Part shown: in pieces, positions 15,543-25,417 of the stretch
Numbering within the stretch: position 1 is the first letter of the stretch
Layout: each line of letters opens with the position of its first letter
Source: Affinundibacterium amnicola
Lineage (GTDB): Bacteria > Pseudomonadota > Gammaproteobacteria > Burkholderiales > Burkholderiaceae_D
Length of the DNA: 64,000 bases
Direction: 5' to 3'
Assembly: GCF_014284275.1 (NCBI RefSeq)
Contig: NZ_JACOFU010000005.1
Span: 124,001 to 188,000 of the forward strand
The notes under the pieces: model-generated
The model's database searches: none
The model's input: only the letters and a program-made list of their open reading frames with translations
Told to the model about the DNA's origin: nothing
Program-made: the position numbers and the translations under genes

Positions 15543-15980
15543 ATGGCAGAATCTCACGTCATATCGGGCTTAGTAGCGAAACGCGCCGAAGTCGCCGGAC
15601 AAATCACCTCGTATCAATCCGAAATCCAGCGCTTGCAAAGTGCATTGTCGCATTTAGATGGAACGATTAAATTATTTGCGCCGGAATTTGATTTGCGTAC
15701 AGTGAAGTCTAAGCGAACTAACGCACGTAATCAATACTTTGGGCATGGTGAAGCGCAGCGCATGACGTTGGATGTGTTACGTGAAGTTGGCGAGCCAATG
15801 TGTAGCCGTGAAATTGCCAATGCGTTGATACAGCGTAAGCACATAGAATCAACGGCGGCCATTGTGGCGCGAATTCAAAAAAATATTCTGGCCGTGTTGC
15901 ACCGCTTAATGGCAAATAATATTATTAAGGCCATTGATGCGCAGGGTGAACCTGGTGTGATGCAGTGGGAAATTGTCTAA
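15543..15980 (+). CDS. Small coiled-coil plus winged-helix-like protein of the IS1595-type element
   Basis: The protein has 145 aa. Residues about 5-48 look like a coiled coil (KRAEVAGQITSYQSEIQRLQ). Residues about 70-145 resemble a winged helix, with TLDVLREVGEPMCSREIANAL and IQKNILAVLHRLMANNIIKA. GGGGA lies 7 bp upstream of the ATG. It is the first gene inside the left repeat and is convergent with the transposase, only 4 bp from its stop. A DNA-binding or regulatory role is inferred; no characterised family is recognised. Confidence 0.65.
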   Translation: MAESHVISGLVAKRAEVAGQITSYQSEIQRLQSALSHLDGTIKLFAPEFDLRTVKSKRTNARNQYFGHGEAQRMTLDVLREVGEPMCSREIANALIQRKHIESTAAIVARIQKNILAVLHRLMANNIIKAIDAQGEPGVMQWEIV

Positions 15981-15984
15981 GCGT

Positions 15985-17019
15985 TTAAGCTGCCAGTCGC
16001 TCAGCAGTCCGTTTGTTCCCTTGCCAGTAACCGCACCAGTCATGGTGCGTTTTTGTTTGTACGCACTTCTCGCAAATATCATCAAATATGTCGCCGTTAC
16101 TCATGCGTCGTGTATCTTCACGGTAGGCCGCTTCATTGGCATAATTCGCCAGGTACAAATTGCCGAACTTATGTGTCTGGCCGTATTGCATGCGGCGGAA
16201 GCGTGAGAAATACGATTCCGCTAAATTGTTTGTGATACCTGCATCGCTGCGATATTCCACAGCATGATTGACGCGGCGCGTATCAAATTTGGCGTGCAGG
16301 CCATCGTAAGCGTTAGATTCATCTGCGCAAATGACAGAACCCTTCTGCACATACAGTTCAGCCAGTTTGCCCACGTCGGCTTGATTCTCCGCTTTAATCA
16401 CGAACGAGATTGTTTTGTTTGCGCCCTGAATAGCATCACCCACAATATTAACTTTCTGGCGCATGACCAGCACGCAGCGTTTAGCAGGGTTTTGATGCTC
16501 AGCTAAACGGCGGTCAACCCGATCCTCCTTTTTATTCTTAGGGCGAATATGCCCGTTGACGTAGGCACCATCCACATGCACTTCACCGGACAGCGGCGAC
16601 ATGTCGCGGCGCTCCATCAGAGATTCCCTGATTTTATGGCACAGGACAAACGCGGTTTTGTACTGCACATCCAAATCCCGTCCCATTTGTAAGGCGGAAA
16701 TGCCCTTTGCGGCATTGGTGTAGATCGCAATCGCTGCTAAGTACATTTTAAGCGGTAGTTTGTGAAACGCGAAGATCGTGCCAGAGGTCACACTAAACGT
16801 GTGATGACAGTCTTTGCAGCGCCACTGGCGGCGCGTGGCAATGAAATAGTGCTCGTGCACCACGCCACACATTGGGCAGGTCACAGCCTTGCTATCGCCC
16901 CAACGTACTTTCTTGAATACCTTAAATGCTTGTTCGTCATTCATTTCAAACACACGGCGCAAAGACAGAGTACGGGCTTTGGCTGAGAGTAGGAAGTGCT
17001 GTGTCATTACCTTCTCCAT
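15985..17019 (-). CDS. IS1595-family (ISXO2-like) transposase
   Basis: The protein has 344 aa. It has an N-terminal zinc-ribbon of the family type (CPMCGVVHEHYFIATRRQWRC followed by KDCHHTFSVTSGTIF, Cys pairs at about 48-51 and 69-72), then the DDE-like nuclease of the ISXO2 type: VHVDGAYVNG (first Asp), VICADESNAYDGL (second Asp) and the NLAESYFSRFRR segment carrying the final acidic residue. Length is normal and the frame is intact, so the enzyme may be active. It moves the surrounding element by cutting its 32-bp ends. The last bases of both ends and the ssp passenger operon are consistent with this family, which is known to carry extra genes. Confidence 0.88.
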   Translation of the reverse strand: MEKVMTQHFLLSAKARTLSLRRVFEMNDEQAFKVFKKVRWGDSKAVTCPMCGVVHEHYFIATRRQWRCKDCHHTFSVTSGTIFAFHKLPLKMYLAAIAIYTNAAKGISALQMGRDLDVQYKTAFVLCHKIRESLMERRDMSPLSGEVHVDGAYVNGHIRPKNKKEDRVDRRLAEHQNPAKRCVLVMRQKVNIVGDAIQGANKTISFVIKAENQADVGKLAELYVQKGSVICADESNAYDGLHAKFDTRRVNHAVEYRSDAGITNNLAESYFSRFRRMQYGQTHKFGNLYLANYANEAAYREDTRRMSNGDIFDDICEKCVQTKTHHDWCGYWQGNKRTAERLAA

Positions 17020-17136
17020 TAATCTACGTTTATGTGGAAATTATACCTATTTTGTAGAATGTCGCAATACATATTTGTGGAATATTCTATTTATATGTAG
17101 AATTGATGATTAATCAGTAAATAAAATGGATAGCTT

Positions 17137-17361
17137 ATGCAAAATAACGATTGGAACAGCCGCGCGACCAATTTATTAAAGTCCGAACTAAAACTAGCTG
17201 GAATTGGCTATGAAGAATTGATAAAACGCCTCGCCGAAATAGGTGTTGAAGAAAGCTACAAAGGCATCGCCAACAAGATCAACCGAGGTGCGTTCACATT
17301 CGCATTCTTTATGCAATGTATGAAAGCATTAGGCAAAGATACGATACGATTCGACCACTAA
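17137..17361 (+). CDS. DUF6471-type small protein next to the transposase
   Basis: The protein has 74 aa and reads as one DUF6471 domain: LLKSELKLAGIGYEELIKRL, then VEESYKGIANKINRGAF and MQCMKALGKDTIRF. The helical pattern is like a small helix-turn-helix. It is divergent from the transposase, sharing a 117-bp control region, and such genes are often seen beside IS1595-type transposases. A role as a regulator of the element is inferred. It lies 168 bp upstream of the ssp operon on the same strand. Confidence 0.7.
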   Translation: MQNNDWNSRATNLLKSELKLAGIGYEELIKRLAEIGVEESYKGIANKINRGAFTFAFFMQCMKALGKDTIRFDH

Positions 17362-17529
17362 GGTAGAATTGATTATACTGTATATATAATCAGTATTATG
17401 TGTAGAATATAGCGTTGGAAAAATGGCGTGGAATTAGCTTCAATTTACCCATTTCCTAGCCTATTTCTTGCAGAACTGGTAGACTTCACCAGTCAACCCT
17501 ACTAATCAACTGGCGAAGGTCTCCAGCCA

Positions 17530-18468
17530 ATGACTCTGATTCGATTCCCCTCCGATATAAAGCCAATGTTTTCTGGACATGAGACGTTTCCATTGCGTCA
17601 GCTTTGGTTGCGTAAGGCATTCTGTGAAGTTGAACGCCATGGTAAGTTCGCGCCAAAAGGAGTGTTCTCTAATGACGATGCAATTGAGCGTTTTGGTGTT
17701 GGTAAAAATATGGTGTCGTCAATCCGTCATTGGGCACTTGCTTGTGATGTCATTCGCGAATGTAAAGATGTTGAAGGCTTTGAGATTGGCGATATTGGCA
17801 ACTTGCTCTTTGGATCGCACGCATGCGATCCATATTTAGAGCGTGATGCGACCGTTTGGTTGGTACATTGGTTGTTAGCAGGTCGTGCAAAACGTTCAGC
17901 AACTTGGTATGTAGTGTTTAATTACGTGCAGAGCCAATCATTCCAACCAAAAGATATTGTGGCGCTAATTGATGAGTATGCGACTGCCAATAAATCGGTG
18001 CGATCAGGCACTACGCTAACGCGAGATGTGGAAGTTTGTTTGCGTTGCTATACCTCAGTTGCGCTTACGAATGCAACAGAAGACAGCGCAGAACCGCTCC
18101 TATCCGACCTCGGATTATTATCAGCTAGTGGTAACACATATCACTTCCATCGTGGACCGCAACATTCATTACCTGATGGAGTATTTGCTTTCGCCCTACT
18201 CGACTTTTGGAGGCGGTGGGAACAGATCACAAATACATCGCAATCAACACTCTCATTCAATATGATTGCTCATGAATATGGGTCGCCGGGACGGGTTTTT
18301 AAATTAGATGAAGATTCTGTTAGCGATAGGCTATCCAAAATTGCAGACATTACGCGTGACTACTTGGCTTGGACCGATTCATCGGGAGTGCGGCAAGTTA
18401 GTCGTGTTGGAAGTGGTTCCATAGATGATGCCATCACCAATACTTTGAGGAGGGCTTATGCAAGATAA
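17530..18468 (+). CDS. sspB: SspB-like DUF4007 protein (phosphorothioate DNA modification/nicking)
   Basis: The protein has 312 aa. The N-terminus carries the DUF4007 signature FSGHETFPLRQLWLRKAF (about 14-31) followed by GVGKNMVSSIRHWALA, a winged-helix-like segment. In the described Ssp systems SspB is a DUF4007 protein that nicks DNA so that sulfur can be inserted in one strand. Gene order sspB-sspC-sspD-sspE, sizes and overlaps match that system. It overlaps sspC by 11 bp, so translation is coupled. Base composition is nearer 45% GC and differs from the AT-rich island genes, fitting its separate arrival on the 10-kb transposon. Confidence in the name rests on context as well as the motif. 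Confidence 0.75.
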   Translation: MTLIRFPSDIKPMFSGHETFPLRQLWLRKAFCEVERHGKFAPKGVFSNDDAIERFGVGKNMVSSIRHWALACDVIRECKDVEGFEIGDIGNLLFGSHACDPYLERDATVWLVHWLLAGRAKRSATWYVVFNYVQSQSFQPKDIVALIDEYATANKSVRSGTTLTRDVEVCLRCYTSVALTNATEDSAEPLLSDLGLLSASGNTYHFHRGPQHSLPDGVFAFALLDFWRRWEQITNTSQSTLSFNMIAHEYGSPGRVFKLDEDSVSDRLSKIADITRDYLAWTDSSGVRQVSRVGSGSIDDAITNTLRRAYAR

Positions 18469-21400
18469 GCTATCAAACCACGTTGCCGTCAACCGTCAAT
18501 TTTTACGCTCTGTTCGTCTTGATGCCGATTTTGGGCGAGCTGATGCAATGCAGGGTTATATTCTGCAACCATCAGCTCGAACGCTGTTGGAGACGACAGC
18601 GAAACATCTCATCAATACGCAACAACGTGCATTCACTTGGACTGGCCCGTATGGCGGCGGGAAATCTTCACTCGCTTTAACGTTGGCATCCCTCGCTGGT
18701 GGTGATAGTGCTATCCGCAAAGCGGCACGTCTCGCACTTGGTGGAACAAATAACGATGGTATACAGAAATTTTTCGGTGGCAAGACTCCTTGGGTAGTCC
18801 TTCCTGTCGTTGGAAAACGTGCGTCGGTTATTGATGAAATTGGCACGGCCATAGATAGCCATCTCCGAGGAACAAGAGGGAGAAAACCTCAGTCGGGCGG
18901 TCGAAGAGATGTCGTGATGGAACTTGTGCGTGCCGCAGAAACACGCGACGATATTGGCGGCGTGCTATTGGTGATTGATGAATTGGGAAAATTTCTTGAA
19001 TATGCTTCACATTCAGGTGAAGACATTGGCTTTTATCAAGAGATAGCGGAAGCCGCAAGTCGGTGTCGAGGTAATCTTGTAATCATTGGCGTTTTACATC
19101 AATCATTTGAACAATATGCGTCACGGCTAGGACAATCTGCACAGCAAGAGTGGGCAAAGGTTCAAGGTCGATATGTTGATATTCCACTGGTTGCTGGTTC
19201 TGACGAAGTAGTGTCGCTGATTGGTCGAGCGTTACGTGTTGAGTATAAACATCCAACATCAAAGAAAATCGCAGAACGTGTATCAAAGGTAATTCGTAAC
19301 CGTAGGCCAAGTGCCGCTTCGGATATTACAGAATTGCTCGATGCTTGCTGGCCGCTGCATCCTGTGACTGCTGCAATGCTTGGGCCTGCTTCCAAAAAAC
19401 GTTTCGGACAAAATGAACGAAGTGTTTTTAGTTTTCTTGCGTCTGCGGAGCCTCTGGGATTTACGGAAGTGCTGAGAGGGCTGGATGTTAATCCAAATAG
19501 CTATTATTGGCCGTCTCAATTTTGGGATTATTTACGAACCAATTTTGAACCAGCAATTCTTGCATCTTCAGATGGGCATCGCTGGGCAGCAGGCGCTGAG
19601 GCAGTCGAGCGTGCGGAATCGCGGTTTTCGCAACTCCATGTCGCGCTCGTAAAAACCGTTGGCTTAATTGAGTTATTGCGAAACGGTTCTGGCCTAGCCG
19701 CTGAAGACGATTTATTGAAAAGCTGCGTTGAGCAATCTCTGTCAGGTTCGGTCAAGAATGCGCTAGCGGAATTGGCATCTGCATCAATTCTAATTTTTAG
19801 GAAGCACCTTAATGCTTGGGGTGTTTATGCAGGAAGCGATTTTGATATTGAGGCTGCGGTTAGAGACGCAGCAGCTCGATTGGGAACCCACGATTTTTCT
19901 AAACTAGGTGATCTTGTTGATCTTGGCCCTGTAACAGCCCGTCGTCACTATTGGATCACTGGCGCCATGCGTTGGTTTTCTCGTTCCATCGTTCAGGAAA
20001 GTCAAGCACAGTCCTATATCAATAACTATAAATCACAAAGCAAACAATGTGGTGAATTTATCCTTGTATTGTTTGATCAAAGGGTAGATGCGCCAGCTCG
20101 TAATCGGGCTGCGAAAAAACTATCTGCGCTTTCAGAAGGAAATGGACTGCTGGTAGGAACACCAACAAACGCGGATAGAATTGAGGAGTTGGTTGGCGAA
20201 CTTGCTGCATTAGAATACGTGCGTCAAAACAGTCAGAAACTACATTCAGATAGTATAGCGATGAGGGAGATCACCGCCCGCTTGCAGGCGACTCGCTCTG
20301 CGTTGTCTGATGAATTGCGTGATGCATTCCATAACGCGGCATGGTACTACGAAGGTCACTCAAAAAAACAATTGGGTAGCGAAGGCCTGTCGCGTCTTGC
20401 ATCTGACGTCGCTGAAACGATTTACAGTAAGTCACCTCGCGTAAATAGCGAACTTGTTAATCGTAATTCTCTTTCTACCAGTGCTGTTAAAGCGCAACGT
20501 GGCCTACTACACGCAATGCTGTCAAAATCGGATTACCAAAATCTGGGATATACGACTTTTTCAGCAGATGCGGGACTCCAGCATACAGTTGTACGAGCAC
20601 TTGGTTTGCATCGTGAGGTAAAAGGCGTATGGCGCTTTACCGATCCAAGCGGCACGCCCAGTAGTGATTCGATGACCGAGGCTTGGGATGCAGCAAAGGC
20701 TCTTGTCATCAATTCTGACAAAATCGTGAGCTTATCTGAAATTTACGAAGCTTGGATCAAGCCTCCTTTTGGTATCAAGGTGGGTCTACTTCCAATATTC
20801 GCGCTCGCGTTTTTTATGGCACATCGTAACCAGCTTGCGCTCTACGTTGAAGGTATTTTTACTCCAGACGTAACTGAGGCTCATGTTGATGAATGGTTGC
20901 AAGACCCTAAACGTATCGGTTGGCGTTACGTTCGGATTGAAGCAAGTGAGCGCAAGATGCTTGAAGCACTTTCTACAGCGCTCAGCAAACGCTTGGGGAC
21001 AGCGGTTGCCGCCGATGCACTCGATTCCGCGAGAGCATTGGTGACTTTGGTATTTCAATTGCCGTACTGGACAAGACGTACTGATTGCCTCTCTAGTGAA
21101 GCAAAGGGAGTCCGTAATCTTTTGTTGCACGCTTCCGATCCTCACAAGGTGCTATTTGCGGATCTGCCCTTAGTTCTTGATACTCGAAATCCTGCCGAGT
21201 TAGCAAAAAAAATTGCGGCGATTACTGGTGAACTAACAGAAGCATTCGATGCTCGTTTGCGCGCAGTTGAGAAACGCCTTTTTAATGCACTTGATCATCA
21301 AGGCGATTTAAGTCAATTGATAACACGTGGCAAAACGGTGTCAGGCGTAGGGGCTGACTTTAAGCTTGATGCGTTTGCCACACGATTTACCGACTATGCT

Positions 21401-21790
21401 GGTTCAATTGGAGATATTGAGGGCTTACTAATGCTCGCATTGGGTAAGCCAAGTAAAGATTGGACTGATCGTGATATCGATGCGGGCGAGGTTCAATTGT
21501 TGTCTTGGGCAATGGAGTTTCGAAGATTGGAATCGTTGGCCGAAGTGCGCGGTCGCCCAGCGACCAGACGCGCCATTGGTGTTGTATTTGGCTCAACGCG
21601 AACCGTCACTGGGACGTTTGATGTTTCCGAAAGCGACAGTCTTGCGATCCAAACCCTTGCTAACGAATTGCTTGGAAAATTGGCATCCGGCACATTGAAG
21701 CGCGAAATATTTTTAGCTGCAATCGCTGAAGTTGGCGCAAATATTTTTGAGAATTTAAACATGGAACGGGAAGGATCTAGCCATGAGTGA
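18458..21790 (+). CDS. sspC: SspC-like large P-loop ATPase
   Basis: The protein has 1110 aa. Walker A is WTGPYGGGKSSLAL at about residue 62 and Walker B is GGVLLVIDELGKFLEYA at about 170. The remaining 850 residues have no recognised domain and resemble the long C-terminal parts of other modification-system ATPases. In Ssp systems SspC is the ATPase of the modification complex acting with SspB and SspD. It overlaps sspB by 11 bp and sspD by 8 bp, which indicates a single polycistronic unit. BrxC/PglY-type ATPases of BREX were considered, but no PglZ or BrxX is present. Confidence 0.75.
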   Translation: MQDKLSNHVAVNRQFLRSVRLDADFGRADAMQGYILQPSARTLLETTAKHLINTQQRAFTWTGPYGGGKSSLALTLASLAGGDSAIRKAARLALGGTNNDGIQKFFGGKTPWVVLPVVGKRASVIDEIGTAIDSHLRGTRGRKPQSGGRRDVVMELVRAAETRDDIGGVLLVIDELGKFLEYASHSGEDIGFYQEIAEAASRCRGNLVIIGVLHQSFEQYASRLGQSAQQEWAKVQGRYVDIPLVAGSDEVVSLIGRALRVEYKHPTSKKIAERVSKVIRNRRPSAASDITELLDACWPLHPVTAAMLGPASKKRFGQNERSVFSFLASAEPLGFTEVLRGLDVNPNSYYWPSQFWDYLRTNFEPAILASSDGHRWAAGAEAVERAESRFSQLHVALVKTVGLIELLRNGSGLAAEDDLLKSCVEQSLSGSVKNALAELASASILIFRKHLNAWGVYAGSDFDIEAAVRDAAARLGTHDFSKLGDLVDLGPVTARRHYWITGAMRWFSRSIVQESQAQSYINNYKSQSKQCGEFILVLFDQRVDAPARNRAAKKLSALSEGNGLLVGTPTNADRIEELVGELAALEYVRQNSQKLHSDSIAMREITARLQATRSALSDELRDAFHNAAWYYEGHSKKQLGSEGLSRLASDVAETIYSKSPRVNSELVNRNSLSTSAVKAQRGLLHAMLSKSDYQNLGYTTFSADAGLQHTVVRALGLHREVKGVWRFTDPSGTPSSDSMTEAWDAAKALVINSDKIVSLSEIYEAWIKPPFGIKVGLLPIFALAFFMAHRNQLALYVEGIFTPDVTEAHVDEWLQDPKRIGWRYVRIEASERKMLEALSTALSKRLGTAVAADALDSARALVTLVFQLPYWTRRTDCLSSEAKGVRNLLLHASDPHKVLFADLPLVLDTRNPAELAKKIAAITGELTEAFDARLRAVEKRLFNALDHQGDLSQLITRGKTVSGVGADFKLDAFATRFTDYAGSIGDIEGLLMLALGKPSKDWTDRDIDAGEVQLLSWAMEFRRLESLAEVRGRPATRRAIGVVFGSTRTVTGTFDVSESDSLAIQTLANELLGKLASGTLKREIFLAAIAEVGANIFENLNMEREGSSHE

Positions 21791-22625
21791 ACATCATGTA
21801 CTTGGTTTATCAGGCGGGAAAGACAGCGCAGCATTAGCGATTTTTATGCGTCAGAAATATCCGCACTTAAATATCAAATATTTTTTTACGGATACCGGAA
21901 AGGAGCTGCCCGAGGTCTATGATTTTTTAGCGAAGCTTGAAGGGTTTTTAGGTAAGAAAATTGAGCGCCTTAATTCTCAGCGTGATTTTGATTTTTGGCT
22001 TAGACAGTATGGAAATTTTTTGCCAAGCCCGAATACACGCTGGTGTACACGCCAGCTTAAACTTTTACCTTTCAAAAATTGGGTTCGCCCTTGGCTTGAT
22101 AGTGGCGACAAAGTTTACAGCTATGTAGCCATTAGGTCTGATGAGGATCATCGCGAAGGGCTAATATCTCAGCATGACAATCTCATAGTCAAGTTGCCTT
22201 TTCGTGAGCATGGCATTGATAAGCCAGGAGTTTATGATTTATTGGATGCTTCTGGCGTCGGCATGCCGAAATATTACGAATGGCGCTCCCGAAGTGGCTG
22301 TACTTTTTGCTTCTTTCAACAGAAAATAGAGTGGGCTAGACTTCGTGACAGGCATCCTGATGAATTTGAAAAGGCGAAGGCATACGAAAAAACGGCTTTA
22401 GATAGCGGATCACCTTTTACCTGGACCCAAGGCGAATCGCTTGTTGAATTGGAGCAGCCAGAGCGCCTAGCTGCTATTCACGCGGATTTTGAAATAAGGA
22501 AGCAACGTGAATATGCGCGTATAAGAATAAATCCGTTAAGACCAAAAGTTGAACACCCCCTTGAAATTGACGATCTTTACCTTGAGGACGAAGGCGGCGG
22601 AGCGTGCCTAATCTGTCACAAATAA
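21783..22625 (+). CDS. sspD: SspD/DndC-like PAPS-reductase-family sulfurtransferase
   Basis: The protein has 280 aa. The PP-loop SGGKDSAALA lies at residues about 9-18, followed by FTDTGKELPEVYDF and NTRWCTRQLKLLPFKNW, typical of the phosphoadenosine-phosphosulfate reductase superfamily and its DndC/SspD branch. Cys residues in WCTRQLK, GCTFCFFQ and C-terminal ACLIC could hold an iron-sulfur cluster. Family knowledge: such enzymes adenylate a backbone phosphate and pass sulfur into DNA, using a cysteine desulfurase as donor. No desulfurase (SspA/DndA) is present in the window, so the host IscS would have to serve. A 30-bp gap separates it from sspE. Confidence 0.8.
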   Translation: MSEHHVLGLSGGKDSAALAIFMRQKYPHLNIKYFFTDTGKELPEVYDFLAKLEGFLGKKIERLNSQRDFDFWLRQYGNFLPSPNTRWCTRQLKLLPFKNWVRPWLDSGDKVYSYVAIRSDEDHREGLISQHDNLIVKLPFREHGIDKPGVYDLLDASGVGMPKYYEWRSRSGCTFCFFQQKIEWARLRDRHPDEFEKAKAYEKTALDSGSPFTWTQGESLVELEQPERLAAIHADFEIRKQREYARIRINPLRPKVEHPLEIDDLYLEDEGGGACLICHK

Positions 22626-22655
22626 CGATCAAATACTAAGAAAGCGATAAACGTC

Positions 22656-25001
22656 ATGGCGATGGAAGCGAAAGAGATTTTTGAGGCATTATCAAAAAAT
22701 GTCCGTGAGATGCTAAGTGAGCGAGGTTTGGGTCTCTACGTCCCGCCTTATCAGCGCCCCTACGGATGGGATAAAGAAAAAGTCAGTAAGCTTCTCGATG
22801 ACATATTGCATGGCTACGGTACGCTACTGACAGGTGAAGAAAGCTTCACATTTCTTGGTACGGTCATCACTATTCATGATATTAACTTTACGACTGTTCA
22901 ACCGATTGTGCGTCCAGAAGTGCCTGCAAAAGTCCTTACAGTAATTGATGGGCAACAGAGACTTACAACGTTACTTTGCTTGTGCATCGCTTTACATAAT
23001 CACATTCGATTAGCTCATGGAAAAATGCTTAAAGGCAAGACTACGGATAGCATGTCTAGCGTCGAGGGTTGGTTAGATGGGCAGACCTTGCGTTTGATTG
23101 ATGAGTTGGCATCAACTTTTTACGAAAAACAAGCTTCAGGTGACTCTCCTCGATACCCGCGCATGATCAGGTCTTTCGATGATCAGTGGTCACGCACTCT
23201 TTCAAATGCCAAGTATCAATCACCCATAGCGCATCTAATATCGTCTTATACGAATACTTTTGATACAGCAAAGCCCGTCGAATTTAAACCACAGAAACGG
23301 GATGGCCATATTGAAGGTGAGGAAGCACTGGTGGAGCGATATACTCAGATTTCCAAGATGCTCAAGGCTATAACGAATGGTGGAGGTAAAAAGGAGGAAT
23401 TAGAAGAATTACCTACGTTAAAGCAAATCAATGATGATAAACGCTTTCAGCGAGCTTTACTAAACCATGATTTTCCAGAAGACGTTTCTCAAAATATACG
23501 GGACGGCGCACCATCTGAATTTCAGGGTCTTTTACAACTTGTATTGCTCTCTAGTTACGTGCTTAACCGGGTGGCTGTTACCGTGGTGCGGGGTAAAAAT
23601 GAGGACTACGCATTTACGATCTTTGAATCACTCAATACTACGGGGGAACCTCTCACGGCGTTTGAAACGTTTAAGCCCCGTGTAGTTAGCGCAGAAGGTC
23701 TTCCAAATTTTGAAAAATCTCAATCGCGGCAACACATATCTGTCATATCAAACTATCTATCCACGTTTAAGGTAGGTGAACCTTTGCAGGCAGCAACGCG
23801 TGATCTACTAATATTTTTTGCGTCTGCCGAAACTGGTTTCAAGCTATCCAAAAGGCTGGCTGATCAACGGAAATATTTGAAAGATGAATTTGAGCGCTAC
23901 GAAAAGGTTGAAGAGCAGCGAGTTAGCTTTATTCGTCATTTGCAAGATACGACAACTTTCAAAGAGCATGCATGGGATATTAGCGGTAGGACGCCTTCGC
24001 TACATGGTTTACCAGTGGATGCCACCACTGATGCCGTGAAATTATGTCTGGCATTTCTCAGCAATTTGAATCATTCAGTAACGATTGCGCCACTTGTAAG
24101 ATTTTACTCGATAGCGCTATGTAGCAATTCGACTGACCAGTCAGCGAAAATAAAAGAATTTGAAGAAGCATTAAAAGCCATGACCGCTTTCTCGGCATTG
24201 TGGCGAGTTTCTCATCGTACCACCGCAAATATTGACAGGGAATATCGCGATATTTTATCGGGCACAAATTCCCCTACAGGACTTCCTCCATTAGCGAGAG
24301 CTTTAAGAAAAGATGCTCCCGATGATTCATTTGCTCCAGCCGTGGATGTCATTCGACTGAAAGCAGAGTTACGAGCACGCCTAGCCCATGCTGACCACGG
24401 GACGATTGCGGATAGAGATTCTTTCGTAGCAGAAGCCAGTCTTCTTCCCGCTTATCTAAATGCACCCCAAGTCGCACGCTTCATATTGCTCGCGGCATAT
24501 CACGATGCGGTTGCGGATACTGAAAATCCTGGACTGATAAAAAAAGGAAAGCCTGCAGTGTCGCCATGCTTGTCCTACGACGGATTAAAGGATGATCGAC
24601 ACCTTGCTCTTGAACATATAGCCCCGAAACAGCTTGCCCAAGGATGGGATGCGCTCATTTATGAGAATAAAGAAATCGCACATCGCATTGGAAATTTGGT
24701 GCTAGTACAGAATGACGCGAATTCTTCCCTATCAGATAGACCTTGGAGTCAAAAACGTATCCTATATCAGGCGTTAGGCGCGGCGTCCCACGATGCTGCG
24801 GAACGTGTTCTTGCTGATGCTAAATCTAGTGGGATAGAATTTGCTGGCTCAACTCAGTCAATTGTGGAGCTTGCGACTCACATGCCACATCTCGCAGCTA
24901 TTGGTGAAAAAACGGATGATTGGACAGCGGCATTTGTGGAAGTGCGCTCAAAAAGAATCTTGGAACTTGCTTGGGATCAGTTATATTCGTGGCTTGAATA
25001 G
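22656..25001 (+). CDS. sspE: SspE-like DUF262/DUF1524 nuclease (GmrSD fold)
   Basis: The protein has 781 aa. The N-terminal DUF262 domain shows YVPPYQRPYGWDKEKV (about 28-43), FLGTVITI and VIDGQQRLTTLL (about 104-115), the nucleotide-hydrolysing motif. A middle segment FTIFESLNTTGEPLTAFETF is also typical. The C-terminal DUF1524 HNH-type nuclease shows ALEHIAPKQ, HRIGNLVLVQNDANSSL and SQKR. In Ssp systems SspE senses phosphorothioate DNA, hydrolyses nucleotide and nicks or cleaves invading phage DNA. Position, length (about 780 aa) and domain pair fit. A stand-alone GmrSD enzyme is possible but unlikely beside sspBCD. Confidence 0.82.
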   Translation: MAMEAKEIFEALSKNVREMLSERGLGLYVPPYQRPYGWDKEKVSKLLDDILHGYGTLLTGEESFTFLGTVITIHDINFTTVQPIVRPEVPAKVLTVIDGQQRLTTLLCLCIALHNHIRLAHGKMLKGKTTDSMSSVEGWLDGQTLRLIDELASTFYEKQASGDSPRYPRMIRSFDDQWSRTLSNAKYQSPIAHLISSYTNTFDTAKPVEFKPQKRDGHIEGEEALVERYTQISKMLKAITNGGGKKEELEELPTLKQINDDKRFQRALLNHDFPEDVSQNIRDGAPSEFQGLLQLVLLSSYVLNRVAVTVVRGKNEDYAFTIFESLNTTGEPLTAFETFKPRVVSAEGLPNFEKSQSRQHISVISNYLSTFKVGEPLQAATRDLLIFFASAETGFKLSKRLADQRKYLKDEFERYEKVEEQRVSFIRHLQDTTTFKEHAWDISGRTPSLHGLPVDATTDAVKLCLAFLSNLNHSVTIAPLVRFYSIALCSNSTDQSAKIKEFEEALKAMTAFSALWRVSHRTTANIDREYRDILSGTNSPTGLPPLARALRKDAPDDSFAPAVDVIRLKAELRARLAHADHGTIADRDSFVAEASLLPAYLNAPQVARFILLAAYHDAVADTENPGLIKKGKPAVSPCLSYDGLKDDRHLALEHIAPKQLAQGWDALIYENKEIAHRIGNLVLVQNDANSSLSDRPWSQKRILYQALGAASHDAAERVLADAKSSGIEFAGSTQSIVELATHMPHLAAIGEKTDDWTAAFVEVRSKRILELAWDQLYSWLE

Positions 25002-25034
25002 CAAAACAACTATGACTGGCAACTGCCTTATCGG

Positions 25035-25337
25035 TTGGAACAGATCGTGAAAAGATTGGCTAGAATGTATCAAGCTGAAGTGACTGGTACGGGTCGAAAC
25101 ATTGTTGTGGTTATATCTTCCAATGACCCGCAGATCCGTTTCAGTCGCTCATTTAGCTCGATATGTGAAGTTGAACGATGGCTTTACCGACTAGTAAGAA
25201 AAGGGCTTTGCAAGCGAGATCATCAATATTTGTCACAGATTGAAACTCATTCTTTGGAGCTTCCGCCATTGGCCTCAATTGCAGTTTGCGACAAGAGGCC
25301 ATCTCGGCGTTTTGAATTACCAGCCACATTTTCATAG
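25035..25337 (+). CDS. Possible small protein at the right end of the 10-kb transposon
   Basis: A frame of about 100 codons starts at TTG 25035 or ATG 25065. It is basic, contains IVVVISSNDPQIRFSRSF and RWLYRLVRKGLC, and has no recognised domain or clear ribosome site. It lies between sspE and the right inverted repeat. It may be a passenger or a chance frame. Confidence 0.3.
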   Translation: MEQIVKRLARMYQAEVTGTGRNIVVVISSNDPQIRFSRSFSSICEVERWLYRLVRKGLCKRDHQYLSQIETHSLELPPLASIAVCDKRPSRRFELPATFS

Positions 25338-25417
25338 CCACTAAATTTGATTGACGGCCTGGAAAATCAAGCCGAAAGTTGAAAACTGGGGGTATCCCTA
25401 ACTAGTTTTCGCATTTA

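Noticed and set aside
15984-17020. The IS1595-type transposase as a simple short insertion sequence
   Set aside because: No inverted repeats close around the transposase were found; the only matched ends are the 32-bp repeats 10 kb apart, so the whole segment is the element.
17530-25001. Reading the cluster as a BREX system with a PAPS-reductase gene
   Set aside because: No PglZ, BrxL or PglX is present; the DUF4007 and DUF262/DUF1524 partners fit Ssp better.
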